A DNA stretch of 64,000 bases from an uncultured Acetatifactor sp. Its GTDB lineage: Bacteria; Bacillota; Clostridia; Lachnospirales; Lachnospiraceae. The notes beneath the pieces are model-generated. The model was not told the DNA's origin. It worked only from the letters and a program-made list of their open reading frames with translations, and did no database searches. Positions 1 to 8,496 of the stretch are shown here, one piece after another; the first letter of the stretch is position 1, and each line of letters starts with the position of its first letter. Where the stretch lies: assembly GCA_910585665.1 (NCBI GenBank), contig CAJUFI010000021.1, forward strand, positions 1 through 64,000, written 5' to 3'. Made by a program: the position numbers and the translations under genes.

Positions 1-16
1 TCGACAAAACAAAAAA

Positions 17-56
17 GGGGGAGCGTTAAGGTTTATTAAACGCTTGCCCTTTTTTT
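17..56 (+). terminator. Rho-independent terminator at window edge
   Basis: A GC-rich stem (GGG-GAGCGTT pairing with AAACGCTT-CCC) is followed directly by seven T residues on the plus strand. It probably ends a plus-strand gene lying outside the window to the left. Confidence 0.6.
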
Positions 57-252
57 ATATTTTCGTCAAAAATAAATTTCTTCAAATTATATGATTTATG
101 GACGAAAATCGCCTTATAACTTCTTACTTGTCTTTTAGCTATAATTATTCACCCCATTACATTTTACAATTCCTTTTTTGGTCTTGATATGTCTATTCAA
201 TAAAAAAACCGGGGCAGCGCCTTCTGGCACCACTCCGGTGATATCATTTCTG

Positions 253-705
253 TTATTTTTTCTGCTCCAGCCCATGAAGGTAGTCATCCACGCCCTTCAC
301 ATGCTCCGCCCAGTCCCCGTCCTCATCCGTATCCCAGGTCAGCGTTTTTATGGGCAGTTCAAGCTCCCGGCAAATCTCCGCCAGTTTCCTGCATCCCCTC
401 TGGATGTTCTGGCGCTTCACGTTCTTCTTCTCGCAGGGAAGCTCCTGCCCCTCCCGGTACTTCCGGTAACTTTCGCAGTTGGCGCATTTCTCGTTGTAGT
501 CCCCCCTGCAGACGGTCTTCAGCAGCTTGTCCATGTCGTAGGCTTCATAGACCGCTTCCGTCCCCATCAGCTTCATCGCCTGCAGGAACGGCGGCAGGTT
601 CGCGTACTGGTTCGCCCCGGGCACGCACCCGAAGGTCCTGCCGGACAGGGCATGTGCAAGGTCGCCCTTGAGCGGCCCTTCCGTAATGAAGATGGTCTTT
701 TCTTT
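253..705 (-). pseudogene. Toprim/DUF3854-like mobile-element protein, 5'-truncated remnant
   Basis: The open frame reads as the C-terminal part of a toprim-fold protein of the kind found in replication or mobilisation modules of conjugative elements. The toprim glutamate is visible in a TEGPLKGDLAHA stretch just before the first internal ATG, and the DxD motif in YDMDK. A Cys cluster (CANCE...PC) follows. The frame is open upstream only to a TGA at 706-708. Beyond it, a lysine-rich stretch continues in another frame (NGEKKKGEKK), so a single indel in the A-rich tract probably broke the gene. The natural start is absent. This is a decayed fragment. The family name DUF3854 is from memory of similar proteins and would need a profile search. 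Confidence 0.5.
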
Positions 706-1342
706 TCACCTTTCTTCTTCTCTCCGTTTAAGGAGGCATTTTTATCCAGCCGCTTATGCGGATAAAGCCCTTGTGGGCATTTCTGGCAACAAAAAAGGAA
801 TGGCCCTTTTAAAGGTTTCCATTCCATACTGCGTGTGGCGATCCACAAATCTGTTTTTGTCCCTGTCAGTCTTACACATCCTGCGGAAACAAAAAAGTGC
901 CAAAAGACTGCCATGTTCATGCATGGTATCCTCTGACACTACTTACAATCATAAACAGCGTATGCCCCGGTTCTCCCAAAAAGGAGCCGGAACCTGCCGG
1001 TTGCTCCGGAGGGTATCCTGTCCCCGTTCCCCGTTTACAGGTTTCGCATAAAAATCAATTACGGCTCTATCTTAACACAATATCTTGTATCATGTCAACT
1101 TGAATATACTATATATCCCGCATCTGTTTCCTGATTTTTCCACCCGGAAAAATTTTTTTCATTTTTTTCAAAAATTTTTCAAGTTTTTGCCTCTTACCGT
1201 ATCTTTATTTCATAGATCAGCTTTTTATCGTGGCTGGTCCTCCGTTCTTTGACAACTGAAGAACATACACCATCATGTATATGGGTTCTGGTGGGTGGCT
1301 CCCTGGTTACAGTCTGCCACCCGTCCGGATTGATGTGATGAC
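706..1342. other. Gene-free remnant between toprim fragment and integrase
   Basis: About 640 bases hold no convincing gene. A short minus-strand stretch next to 706 may be the out-of-frame continuation of the toprim gene. The rest is low-complexity, with a T/A-rich tract around 1130-1190, and looks like degraded mobile-element sequence. No tRNA, operator or terminator was recognised. Confidence 0.4.
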
Positions 1343-2231
1343 ATGAAACTTTATGTCGCAATGAACCTGGCTTTTGCCTGTTCCATGCGTTATGGCGAAA
1401 TCTGTGGGCTGACATGGGATAAAGTTCATATTTCAGATGAGGACATTGCGAATGATGATTCCCACCTTTGGATTGAGCAGGAGCTTGCCCGTGTGTCAAG
1501 GGAGGCACGGCAACAGTTGGACGACAAGGACATCATGTTTATTTTTCCTTCCGTCATGTCGAATACCCACACCAACCTTGTCCTGAAAAAGCCTAAGACC
1601 GAATCCAGTATCAGAAAAGTATGGATACCCAAAACGGTTGCTTACATACTGCGGGAATGGAAACAGATCCAGGACCAATATAAGGAATATCTGGCCCAGG
1701 ACTTTTCTGATTACAACCTTGTGCTGACACTTCCAAACGGAAGGCCAGTTGAAAACCGCATTATGGAAAAAGAGTTTTCCAGGCTCAGGGAGAAGGCGGG
1801 GCTGCCCTATGTTGTGTTCCATTCCCTGCGCCATTCCAGCACGACTTATAAGCTGAAACTCAATCACGGTGACTTAAAGGCAACCCAGGGGGATACCGGC
1901 CATGCGCAGATTGATATGATTACGGATGTATATGCGCACATACTGGACGAGGACCGGAAGGTAAACGCACAGAAATTTGAAGCTACATTCTACGCCAAAA
2001 ATTCCGTTAGGAATTGTCGGAAAATAACTGCTGCAATTGCTTCAGGCAAAAGCCCGGAAATACAATAAAAATTGCCATAAACTTGCAGCAGTTATTTGTA
2101 GACAATTCCTTAATCCCTTAAAGGATGTGAAGGCACCTGAAAATACAAATTCAGACCTGACAAATTTAATCTCGGCATTGGAACAGTCACCAGAACTGGT
2201 TGCCATGCTGACAAAAGCCTTAAAAGGATAA
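1343..2231 (+). pseudogene. Tyrosine recombinase (phage/ICE-type integrase), N-truncated and interrupted
   Basis: The frame encodes the catalytic domain of a tyrosine site-specific recombinase: the first Arg in MRYGEICGL, the HSLRHSS box (HxxR), the TGHAQ motif, and the nucleophile Tyr in DVYAHI. The N-terminal arm and core-binding domains are absent, because an in-frame stop lies just before the ATG at 1343. Near the 3' end a 100-bp element (2010-2109) shifts the frame and replaces the C-terminus. Deleting it together with one TTA copy rejoins ...YAKNSV to NPLKDVKAPE... and gives a normal-looking tail ending at 2231. It is therefore doubly broken. It lies next to tRNA-Arg, as expected for an element integrated at that tRNA. 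Confidence 0.85.
2010..2109 (+). mobile_element. Miniature element family 1, copy 1 (subfamily A), inside the integrase
   Basis: This is a 100-bp non-coding element with terminal inverted repeats GGAATTGTC...GACAATTCC, flanked by TTA on both sides (2007-2009 and 2110-2112). The inner arms AACTGCTGCAA / TTGCAGCAGTT extend the palindrome. Four further copies of the same length occur in this window. It has no coding capacity, so mobilisation would depend on a transposase elsewhere. Excision with one TTA restores the host gene frame, which directly supports insertion as a mobile unit. Confidence 0.9.
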
Positions 2232-2400
2232 CTTTTGAAAAAAGTTTGCTATTAGCAGCTAATTCCTGCTAATTCTGCAATTAGCAGATTATTAGCAACG
2301 GCTTTGAAAGTGCAATTTAGTGTTCGATTCCCTCTTAGCAACACGGCTGATAAAAAATATTCAAAAAATCGAGTCCTCTGATTTTGAGTTTCTTGTTGGG

Positions 2401-2445
2401 GCAAAAAAAGAAAGCATTGAAAAATACAGTGTTTTCAATGCTTTC
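2401..2445 (-). terminator. Terminator downstream of tRNA-Arg
   Basis: A near-perfect inverted repeat (AAAGCATTGAAAA / TTTTCAATGCTTT) is followed on the minus strand by a run of seven T. It sits 4 bases beyond the tRNA-Arg 3' end and most likely ends that transcript. Confidence 0.75.
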
Positions 2446-2448
2446 CAG

Positions 2449-2522
<74 letters not shown>

Positions 2523-2579
2523 TTGTATGAAAAACCTGCTAATAAGCAAGTCATTCAGCTATGAAATTGTTGATTTTAC

Positions 2580-2645
2580 GTTGCTCCGGCAATCGAACAC
2601 CCACCGCTTAGGAGACGGACGCTCTATCCTGCTGAGCTGCAGAAA
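2580..2645 (-). pseudogene. Degenerate tRNA-Arg-like sequence
   Basis: The minus strand keeps a D-arm (GCTCAGCAGGATAGAGC), an anticodon arm with CTCCTAAG, and a T-loop-like GTTCGATT. The acceptor stem has mismatches (GTTTCTG against GAGCAAC) and the T-stem does not pair well. It closely echoes the intact tRNA-Arg(CCU) 58 bp away, so it looks like a decayed duplicate. Confidence 0.55.
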
Positions 2646-2679
2646 CTTATTACAAAATAAACCAAATACTTAACGGAAA

Positions 2680-2739
2680 GGCACACACCCGGCAAAACGC
2701 GTAGGAGGCAAGCGCTCATCCATCTGAGTGATGAAGGCC
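2680..2739 (-). pseudogene. Second, more decayed tRNA-Arg-like sequence
   Basis: A further minus-strand stretch keeps CTCAGATGGATGAG (D-arm-like) and GCCTCCTACGCG (anticodon-arm-like with CCT). The T-arm and acceptor stem are not recognisable. The spacing relative to the other two copies suggests an ancient tandem array or repeated integration scars. Confidence 0.4.
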
Positions 2740-2773
2740 TTTCATACGGTTTTGTCTCATCGGTCTTCCTGGT

Positions 2774-3664
2774 TCAAGCAAAGCTCTCCGGGAAATTGAT
2801 ATTCCCCTGTAGCCAGATGACTCCTTTGAACCTTCTTCCAATCTGTGGCTCACCGTATATATCTATTATATTGATTGAGACGTCAAATGTCAACTCATTA
2901 CTGCAAATTCTTAAAATATATATTTTTTCATTGGTCATCTGATTGGTAACAAGTCGCATACCAACAATTTCCCCAAGCACAGAATACTGGTCGCACTCTA
3001 CGCCGTAAGGCATGAAATACGTATCCACCAGGCTGAAGACATCCTCTTTCTGAATCCGCCGGGATATGGTGGTGTACATATCCATATCCTCCAAGGTCAG
3101 CGTCTCAATGGCATCCTCGTCCCCCTTCCTGGCGGCGGCCATGAGAGAGCTCCTGGTAGCGGAGGCCTGCTTCACCCGCTCCATCTGCTCCTCATTCTTT
3201 TGGATGGGCAGCACGATGGTGCCGTTGACCGACAGGGCAGACAAAGTCAGGCTGGTACCCCGGACAGGCAGCTGGTTGGATATCATGGCCTTGATATAGG
3301 GTATCTTGTTTTTCAGATAAAATATGAGCGACATTCCGACTTTAATATCATCGCATACACCAGCATAGGACTCCTTGTCGGCATGGCGCTCCACCGACAC
3401 ATCCTCATAGGATGTGATGCCGCTGCCCTCCAGATACGGAAAATAGTACTCGTAGGTAAACCTCTCATCCTCGTCAAATTCCCCGCAGACAGCAATCCCC
3501 ACCCCCTGAGCGAAATCTTTGCAGAATTCTCCCAGGATATGATTGTCCTGATTTCTGGTCACGCTTCGCCTGTCGGCGCTCATAACGGTTTCCGCCAGAA
3601 GCTCCTGGAGACGCTTGCGACTTTCCAATGTGCTGAATCCAATGGCACGCATGTATTTATGCAA
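2774..3664 (-). CDS. DUF3881-family protein
   Basis: A soluble protein of about 296 residues with no signal peptide or membrane segment. It begins LHKYMRAIGFS, which matches the start of a protein family seen mainly in Lachnospiraceae and labelled DUF3881. Its biochemical role is unknown. I prefer the TTG at 3664 because AGAGGG lies about 7 bases upstream. A GTG at 3673 would sit almost on top of that site and cannot be excluded. It follows serS by about 110 bases on the same strand and may be co-transcribed with the parAB-serS operon. The family name is from memory. The gene itself is certain from length, codon pattern and position. Confidence 0.8.
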   Translation of the reverse strand: MHKYMRAIGFSTLESRKRLQELLAETVMSADRRSVTRNQDNHILGEFCKDFAQGVGIAVCGEFDEDERFTYEYYFPYLEGSGITSYEDVSVERHADKESYAGVCDDIKVGMSLIFYLKNKIPYIKAMISNQLPVRGTSLTLSALSVNGTIVLPIQKNEEQMERVKQASATRSSLMAAARKGDEDAIETLTLEDMDMYTTISRRIQKEDVFSLVDTYFMPYGVECDQYSVLGEIVGMRLVTNQMTNEKIYILRICSNELTFDVSINIIDIYGEPQIGRRFKGVIWLQGNINFPESFA

Positions 3665-3774
3665 AAATTTCACCCTCTTTCACTCTGTGTCTGTATCTAT
3701 TACTATGTTGTCCATGGCAGTTATTATTAAACGCCAAAACACCGGAGCATCTTTACATATGCAAAAGCAGCAGC

Positions 3775-5064
3775 TTATTTCTTCACCGGCAGAATCTTCT
3801 CCTTGCCTCCCATATATGGACGCAGTGCCTCAGGAATGTCAATGCTTCCGTCCGCGTTCACATTGTTCTCCAGGAACGCTATCAGACCTCTGGGAGTCGC
3901 CAGCACTGTATTATTTAAGGTATGCACATAGTAAGTCCCTTTTTCTCCCTTGGTGCGGATGCCGAGCCGTCTGGCCTGGGCGTCCCCTAAATTGGAACAG
4001 GATCCCACCTCGAAATATTTCTGCTGTCTGGGGCTCCAGGCCTCTACGTCGCAGGATTTCACCTTCAAGTCCGCCAAATCTCCGCTGCAGCAATCCAAAG
4101 TGCGCACAGGCACATTCAGACTGCGGAAAAATTCCACGGTATAGGACCACATCTTGTTATACCAGTCCATGGACTCCTCGGGCTTGCACAGCACAACCAT
4201 TTCCTGCTTTTCGAACTGATGTACGCGGTATACGCCCCGCTCCTCGATTCCGTGGGAACCTACCTCTTTCCGGAAACAGGGGGAATAGGAGGTCATGGTC
4301 ACCGGCAGGCTGTCCTCGCTGACAATCTGCCCCTTGAACTTGCCGATCATGGAGTGTTCAGAGGTTCCAATCAGGTACAGATCCTCCCCCTCAATCTTGT
4401 ACATCATGGCCTCCATCTCCGCGAAGCTCATGACACCGTTCACCACGCTGCTGCGAATCATGAAAGGCGGGATACAGTAAGTAAAGCCTTTGTCAATCAT
4501 AAAATCTCTGGCATAGCTGATCATAGCGGAATGAATCCTGGCGGAATCCCCCATCAGGTAATAGAACCCGTTTCCGCTGGTGCGCCCTGCCGCGTCCTTG
4601 TCCAGGCCATTTATGCTGTTCAGGATATCCGCATGGTAAGGCACCTCGAAATCAGGCACCACCGGCTCTCCGTATTTCTCGATTTCCACATTCTCGCTGT
4701 CATCTTTTCCGATGGGAACGGAAGGGTCGATGATGTTGGGAATCACCATCATAATCTTCGTGATTTTTTCCTGCAGCTGGGGTTCCAGTTCTTCCAGCTC
4801 TGCCAGACGCCTGGCGTTAGCCGCCACCTGGGCTTTTTTCTCCTCCGCCTCTTCTTTCTTGCCCTGGGCCATCAGGGTACCGATTTCCTTGGATATCTTA
4901 TTCTTGGAGGCGCGCAGCGAATCTCCTTCCTGCTTTGCCTTTCTGCTCTCCGCGTCCAGCGCGATCACTTCATCCACCAGTGCCAGTTTTTCCTCCTGGA
5001 ACTTCTTTCGGATATTCTCTTTTACGATATCAGGGTTCTCCCTTAAAAATTTAATATCAATCAT
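3775..5064 (-). CDS. serS: Seryl-tRNA synthetase
   Basis: A 429-residue cytosolic class II aminoacyl-tRNA synthetase that charges tRNA-Ser. The N-terminal 110 residues form the long antiparallel coiled-coil arm that grips the tRNA (charged, heptad-rich, KAQVAANARRLAELEELEP). Class II core motifs follow: motif 2 around FRKEVGSHGIEERGVYRVHQF and motif 3 near LNNTVLATPRGLIAFLENN. Length is typical. It lies 22 bases downstream of the DUF4446 gene and appears to be the fourth gene of the parA operon. No T-box leader was seen directly before it, so expression probably follows the operon promoter. Confidence 0.97.
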   Translation of the reverse strand: MIDIKFLRENPDIVKENIRKKFQEEKLALVDEVIALDAESRKAKQEGDSLRASKNKISKEIGTLMAQGKKEEAEEKKAQVAANARRLAELEELEPQLQEKITKIMMVIPNIIDPSVPIGKDDSENVEIEKYGEPVVPDFEVPYHADILNSINGLDKDAAGRTSGNGFYYLMGDSARIHSAMISYARDFMIDKGFTYCIPPFMIRSSVVNGVMSFAEMEAMMYKIEGEDLYLIGTSEHSMIGKFKGQIVSEDSLPVTMTSYSPCFRKEVGSHGIEERGVYRVHQFEKQEMVVLCKPEESMDWYNKMWSYTVEFFRSLNVPVRTLDCCSGDLADLKVKSCDVEAWSPRQQKYFEVGSCSNLGDAQARRLGIRTKGEKGTYYVHTLNNTVLATPRGLIAFLENNVNADGSIDIPEALRPYMGGKEKILPVKK

Positions 5065-5086
5065 GTCTCTGTCCCTTTCTACATTT

Positions 5087-5623
5087 TTACATCACTTTCC
5101 CTTTGGCGATGGCAAGGGCCTCTGCCTCCTCGGCGCTCAATGTGATGCTGTTGTCGCCATTTCTGACTTCCTTTGAATAGGAATAGCACCCTTCCGTGCT
5201 GTGTACGGAATTGATGATGAAGCCATTGTCGTTCTCGTCCAGCAGGGCCAGGCTGTAGCTGAGCTGCCCACCCATCTGGTTGAAAGCGTCATACCGCACC
5301 AGTCCCATTTTCTGGTAGACCGCCTGCAGCCTTTTGAAAATCGTGCTGATGTCCTCCCTGTTCTTCTCCACTGTTTTCTTCAGGAACTGATTGTCATCGA
5401 ACAACTTCAGGATGTCCTGCTCCAGACTGGCTCCATCCTTGCCCAGAAGGAACTGATCCAGTCTCTTCTTCAATTTCACTGTCTTTGATATCTGCACCAG
5501 CAGAAGTATCAACAGAACAATCATGAAGACGATCAGTATGACCATGCCTACAGCCAGATATCCCCAATCAAACGAACCAATGCCAATCTGCTCTAAAAAC
5601 GCGCTGCATCCTATTGTATCCAT
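5087..5623 (-). CDS. DUF4446 membrane protein
   Basis: A 178-residue protein with one strong N-terminal membrane helix (about residues 18-45, rich in V/I/L), then a coiled-coil-like segment and a compact C-terminal domain containing RYDAFNQMGGQLSYSLALLDE, the hallmark of the DUF4446 family. The function is unknown. In many Clostridia it sits directly behind parB, as here (10 bases after parB). A site AAAGGAG lies 5 bases before the ATG. Inference: it may couple the ParABS system to the membrane, but the sequence does not show this. Confidence 0.88.
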   Translation of the reverse strand: MDTIGCSAFLEQIGIGSFDWGYLAVGMVILIVFMIVLLILLLVQISKTVKLKKRLDQFLLGKDGASLEQDILKLFDDNQFLKKTVEKNREDISTIFKRLQAVYQKMGLVRYDAFNQMGGQLSYSLALLDENDNGFIINSVHSTEGCYSYSKEVRNGDNSITLSAEEAEALAIAKGKVM

Positions 5624-5633
5624 ATATCTCCTT

Positions 5634-6557
5634 TTAGTATCTTCCTTTTTCTCCTATGATGTCCAACAGCCTGTCCAAATCTTCGTGATTGTAAAATTCA
5701 ATCTCTATTTTGCCGGAGCCTTCCCCTTTGGAGGTGACTGTGACTTTTGTACTCAATCTCTGCTTCAGCTTATCCTCTATGTCCTGGTAAATGACCTGCA
5801 TGGTCTGATTTTCCTGTTTCTTTTGGACTTTCTCCGGTTTGTGCAGATTCTTCACCAGTTTCTCCACTTCCCGGACACTAAGCTTTTCATCGAAAATCTT
5901 CTGGGCCAGTTCATATTGTTCTTCCTGGTCTTCCACTGCCAGGAGGGCTCTGGCATGTCCGGTGCTGATCATTTCATCAATCACCATCTGCTGCACTTTC
6001 TCGCCAAGCTTCAGAAGCCGCATGGAATTGGTGACTGCAGTACGGCTCTTTGACACCCGCTCCGCCACTTCGTCCTGCTTTAAGTTGAATTCTTCCAGCA
6101 AGCGTTTGTATGCCTGGGCTTCCTCAATGGGATTCAAATCTTCCCGCTGGATATTCTCAATCAGGGAAATCTCCATGATTTCCTGTTCGGAATAATTCCG
6201 GATAATGACGGGCACCTCTTTCAACCCTGCCATCTTCGCCGCCCGCCATCTCCGCTCGCCGGCAATGATTTCATAATGGTCTTTCCTGTCCTGAACCAAA
6301 ATGGGCTGAATCAAGCCTACCTGTTTGATGGAGTCTGACAGTTCCTGGAGGGAATCCTCATCGAAATTCTTCCGGGGCTGCTTCCGGTTCGGCTCCACCA
6401 GAGTGATTTTTACTGAGGTTTCCTGTTCGCTCTTATCTGATTTATCCGAAGATGACTGGCCTTCTGCCGTCTCCTTCTCCGCTTTCGCCTCGCCCACTGC
6501 ATCCCGTATCAGCAAGTCCAGGCCCTTGCCCAGACCTCTTGTCGTCTTTCCCGCCAT
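5634..6557 (-). CDS. parB: Chromosome partitioning protein ParB (Spo0J)
   Basis: ParB is a CTP-dependent DNA clamp that loads at parS and spreads, guiding origin segregation with ParA and SMC. The 307-residue product begins MAGKTTRGLGKGLDLLI, the typical ParA-interacting N-terminus. It then has an acidic linker, the ParB/Srx CTPase motif GERRWRAAKMAG, the ENIQREDLNPIEEA segment, a helix-turn-helix (DEVAERVSKSRTAVTNSMRLL), and a C-terminal dimerisation domain. The start at 6557 has GGGAGG 6 bases upstream. An upstream ATG adding six residues is less likely. Cognate parS sites lie beyond parA, at 8118 and 8473. Confidence 0.97.
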   Translation of the reverse strand: MAGKTTRGLGKGLDLLIRDAVGEAKAEKETAEGQSSSDKSDKSEQETSVKITLVEPNRKQPRKNFDEDSLQELSDSIKQVGLIQPILVQDRKDHYEIIAGERRWRAAKMAGLKEVPVIIRNYSEQEIMEISLIENIQREDLNPIEEAQAYKRLLEEFNLKQDEVAERVSKSRTAVTNSMRLLKLGEKVQQMVIDEMISTGHARALLAVEDQEEQYELAQKIFDEKLSVREVEKLVKNLHKPEKVQKKQENQTMQVIYQDIEDKLKQRLSTKVTVTSKGEGSGKIEIEFYNHEDLDRLLDIIGEKGRY

Positions 6558-6620
6558 AGGAACCTCCCTTTCCATTTATCCAATCCGGATTCTTAGAAAT
6601 TGCCGGATAGAAGACACTCC

Positions 6621-7382
6621 TTATGCATTGCCAATCACTTCCTCAGCCAGCAGCATATAAGCTTCTGCACCTGCGGATTTTGCATCATATAGATTGATGG
6701 GCATTCCGTGGCTGGGCGCTTCTGCCAGTCGGATATTCCTGGGAATCATGGTGTTGTAAATCTTCTGCTTCAGGTTCTGCTTCACATTTTCCACCACCTG
6801 CATGGACAGATTGGTGCGGGCATCGTACATGGTGAACACTGTCCCTTCCATATCGAGTTCAGGGTTCAGTCTCGCCTTTACCAGATTGATGGTGTGAATC
6901 AGCTGGCTCAGTCCCTCCAAAGCATAGTATTCGCATTGAATGGGAACTAATACGCTGTCCGCCGTGGTCATGGCGTTGATAGTGAGCATGTTCAGGGAAG
7001 GAGGACAGTCGATGATGATGAAATCGTACTCATCCCTTATATAATCTACTTCTTTTTTTAATATGTATTCCTTCTTTTCGATGCCGATTAGTTCAATCTC
7101 CGCTGCGGCCAGATTGACATTGGAGGGAAGAACCGCCACATTTCCAATGACATTCTTGATGATGCAGTCGCTGATGGAGCATTCCCCAAGAATCAATTCA
7201 TATATCGTGGTATCCAAATTATTCTTATCGATTCCAAATCCGCTGGTAGTATTTCCCTGAGGATCGGTATCGATTACCAGCACTTTCTTGCCTTTTTCTG
7301 CCAGGCATGCGGAAAGATTGATGGCAGTAGTGGTCTTTCCCACTCCTCCCTTTTGATTTGCGATTGCAATCGTTTTTCCCAT
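6621..7382 (-). CDS. parA: Chromosome partitioning ATPase ParA (Soj)
   Basis: A 253-residue Walker-type ATPase that works with ParB in origin segregation and, in relatives, in control of DnaA. It has the deviant Walker A motif KGGVGKTTT at the N-terminus, Walker A' in DTDPQGNTTSG, and Walker B in FIIIDCPPSLN. Length is that of chromosomal Soj proteins. A good AAAGGAG site precedes the ATG. It heads the operon parA-parB-DUF4446-serS; the parB start lies 63 bases downstream of its stop. The upstream region carries parS sites and nested mobile elements. Confidence 0.97.
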   Translation of the reverse strand: MGKTIAIANQKGGVGKTTTAINLSACLAEKGKKVLVIDTDPQGNTTSGFGIDKNNLDTTIYELILGECSISDCIIKNVIGNVAVLPSNVNLAAAEIELIGIEKKEYILKKEVDYIRDEYDFIIIDCPPSLNMLTINAMTTADSVLVPIQCEYYALEGLSQLIHTINLVKARLNPELDMEGTVFTMYDARTNLSMQVVENVKQNLKQKIYNTMIPRNIRLAEAPSHGMPINLYDAKSAGAEAYMLLAEEVIGNA

Positions 7383-7414
7383 AGCTGGTCTCCTTTCTTT
7401 GGATTGACTTTCTT

Positions 7415-7443
7415 ATTATAGCACTATTTTCTGCAGATATCTA
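7415..7443 (-). promoter_or_regulatory. Probable parA operon promoter
   Basis: On the minus strand, TATAAT (7415-7420) is preceded after 17 bases by TAGATA (7438-7443), a 4/6 match to the -35 consensus. It lies about 35 bases upstream of the parA start. A parS-like site lies about 35 bases further upstream, so ParB could influence it. Confidence 0.5.
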
Positions 7444-7478
7444 TATATAAGTTGAACAATATTTGATTTTGTTTTACA

Positions 7479-7494
7479 TGTTTCACATGAAACA
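7479..7494. promoter_or_regulatory. parS-like site (one mismatch)
   Basis: TGTTTCACATGAAACA differs from the canonical parS palindrome at one central base (CGTG to CATG). It lies upstream of the parA promoter and 2 bases from the left 8-bp target duplication of a family-2 element. Binding may be weaker than at the perfect sites. Confidence 0.75.
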
Positions 7495-7504
7495 TTTTCC
7501 TTTT

Positions 7505-7751
7505 AATGATTATTATACAATGCTCAGCCAACTCCCTTTAGGTCACTTTATGGTGATGTATCAGTGTATAGCAGAAAGCCATTGTCAAACACTTGCCGAT
7601 GCTGTGTAAGGAATTGTCTACAAATAACTGATGCGAGTTTATAGCCGTTTTCGTTGTATTTCTGGGCTTTCTCCTAAACAAGTTGCATCAGTTATTTTCC
7701 GACAATTCCTAAGAGCATTTGGATAGCAGCTGAGCTTGGTATATAATCATT
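7505..7751 (+). mobile_element. Miniature element family 2, left copy, with nested family-1 element
   Basis: A 247-bp non-coding element begins AATGATTATTATACAATGCT and ends in the imperfect inverse ...GGTATATAATCATT. It is flanked by the identical 8-bp sequence TTCCTTTT (7497-7504 and 7752-7759), a target duplication. It contains a family-1 element at 7610-7709; without that and one TAA the core is about 144 bp. The inverted right copy lies at 8497-8742. No coding capacity. Confidence 0.85.
7610..7709 (+). mobile_element. Miniature element family 1, copy 2 (subfamily B), nested
   Basis: Exactly 100 bp with GGAATTGTC/GACAATTCC ends and TAA on both sides (7607-7609, 7710-7712). The inner arms read AACTGATGC and GCATCAGTT, the subfamily B pairing. 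It is inserted inside the left family-2 element at the same internal position as the copy in the right family-2 element. Confidence 0.88.
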
Positions 7752-8117
7752 TTCCTTTTTTCTTTCGGGGATTGCGGAGACGAAGTTTTTATATTTGGAA
7801 TCCATATAATCACAAAGAATGAATGGGATTTTAAGGCGATAGTTGCATTCGCTTCATTCCAAGTAATTCGCTTCCGCCTCACCGCCATGATTGTAATGAT
7901 TGCAATGGCTTTGTGATATCAGATTATAATCCAGCATTTTTTATGGATATTTTTTCCGTTGATACCTTCTGCTGAATTTCTATATTCGAAATATATCTGG
8001 AACATCATTTTTCCGCTCTTCATTCCAGAGAATATCTTTGATCTTCCTATCTAATATCTATGTTTCACAGATATTTGATAATGTTTCACGGTCAGCTCAC
8101 GATATATTGGGTATCAA

Positions 8118-8133
8118 TGTTTCACGTGAAACA
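8118..8133. promoter_or_regulatory. parS: parS site (perfect)
   Basis: TGTTTCACGTGAAACA is the canonical 16-bp palindrome bound by ParB/Spo0J. It lies about 0.7 kb upstream of parA, as expected for an origin-proximal centromere. Confidence 0.96.
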
Positions 8134-8163
8134 TTATCTGGCGCTATGTCTGAGAATAAACTT

Positions 8164-8459
8164 CCCCGCTGCAAGCAGCGGGGTATTCGCCCCGACTTCA
8201 CTTAGTTTGTTGCGCAGCAAGCTGCGGGGAATGTACCCTCTTTTTGATTCAAAAAATGTTCCACTTGTGCAGTTGCAAGCCAATGGCTTGTATGCATGCA
8301 AGCTATTGCAATCCAATAGCTCGTATACAGACAAGCTATTGGATTAGCAACCCGCTTTCAAACAAGCAAAATGCGGCTGCGAATGGAGACGTAGGAGCGT
8401 GCAAGCGTGAGCTTTACAAATGTGGGAGTGGGTTGGATGCTCGAATAAGCATCCAACCC
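8164..8459. other. Cluster of strong hairpins
   Basis: Four intrinsic palindromes occur in under 300 bases: CCCCGCTGC/GCAGCGGGG (8164-8183), CAATGGCTTG/CAAGCTATTG (8281-8308), CCAATAGCT/AGCTATTGG (8313-8342) and GGGTTGGATGCT/AGCATCCAACCC (8430-8459). None is followed by a T-run, so they are not ordinary terminators. They sit between two parS sites. A structured RNA or cruciform-forming DNA is possible; no known RNA family was recognised. Confidence 0.5.
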
Positions 8460-8472
8460 CACAGGCAGAAAA

Positions 8473-8488
8473 TGTTTCACGTGAAACA
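8473..8488. promoter_or_regulatory. parS: parS site (perfect), abutting a mobile element
   Basis: A second perfect TGTTTCACGTGAAACA. Its last base is immediately followed by the 8-bp target duplication (8489-8496) of the right family-2 element. Confidence 0.96.
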
Positions 8489-8496
8489 TTTTCTAT

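Larger units (their letters stand above)
7760..8488. other. Gene-free parS-bearing spacer between the two family-2 elements
   Basis: No plausible gene lies here; short open stretches lack ribosome sites and protein-like composition. The segment holds several hairpins, for example GCCAT...ATGGC near 7889-7914 and complementary ATATAATCACAAAG / CTTTGTGATAT arms. It also holds two perfect parS palindromes, and parS half sites at 8061 (TGTTTCACAG) and 8082 (TGTTTCACGG). It is probably the native parA upstream region, serving as a ParB loading zone. Confidence 0.6.

Noticed and set aside
5040..5090. T-box leader before serS
   Set aside because: Only 22 bases separate serS from the upstream gene, too short for a T-box.
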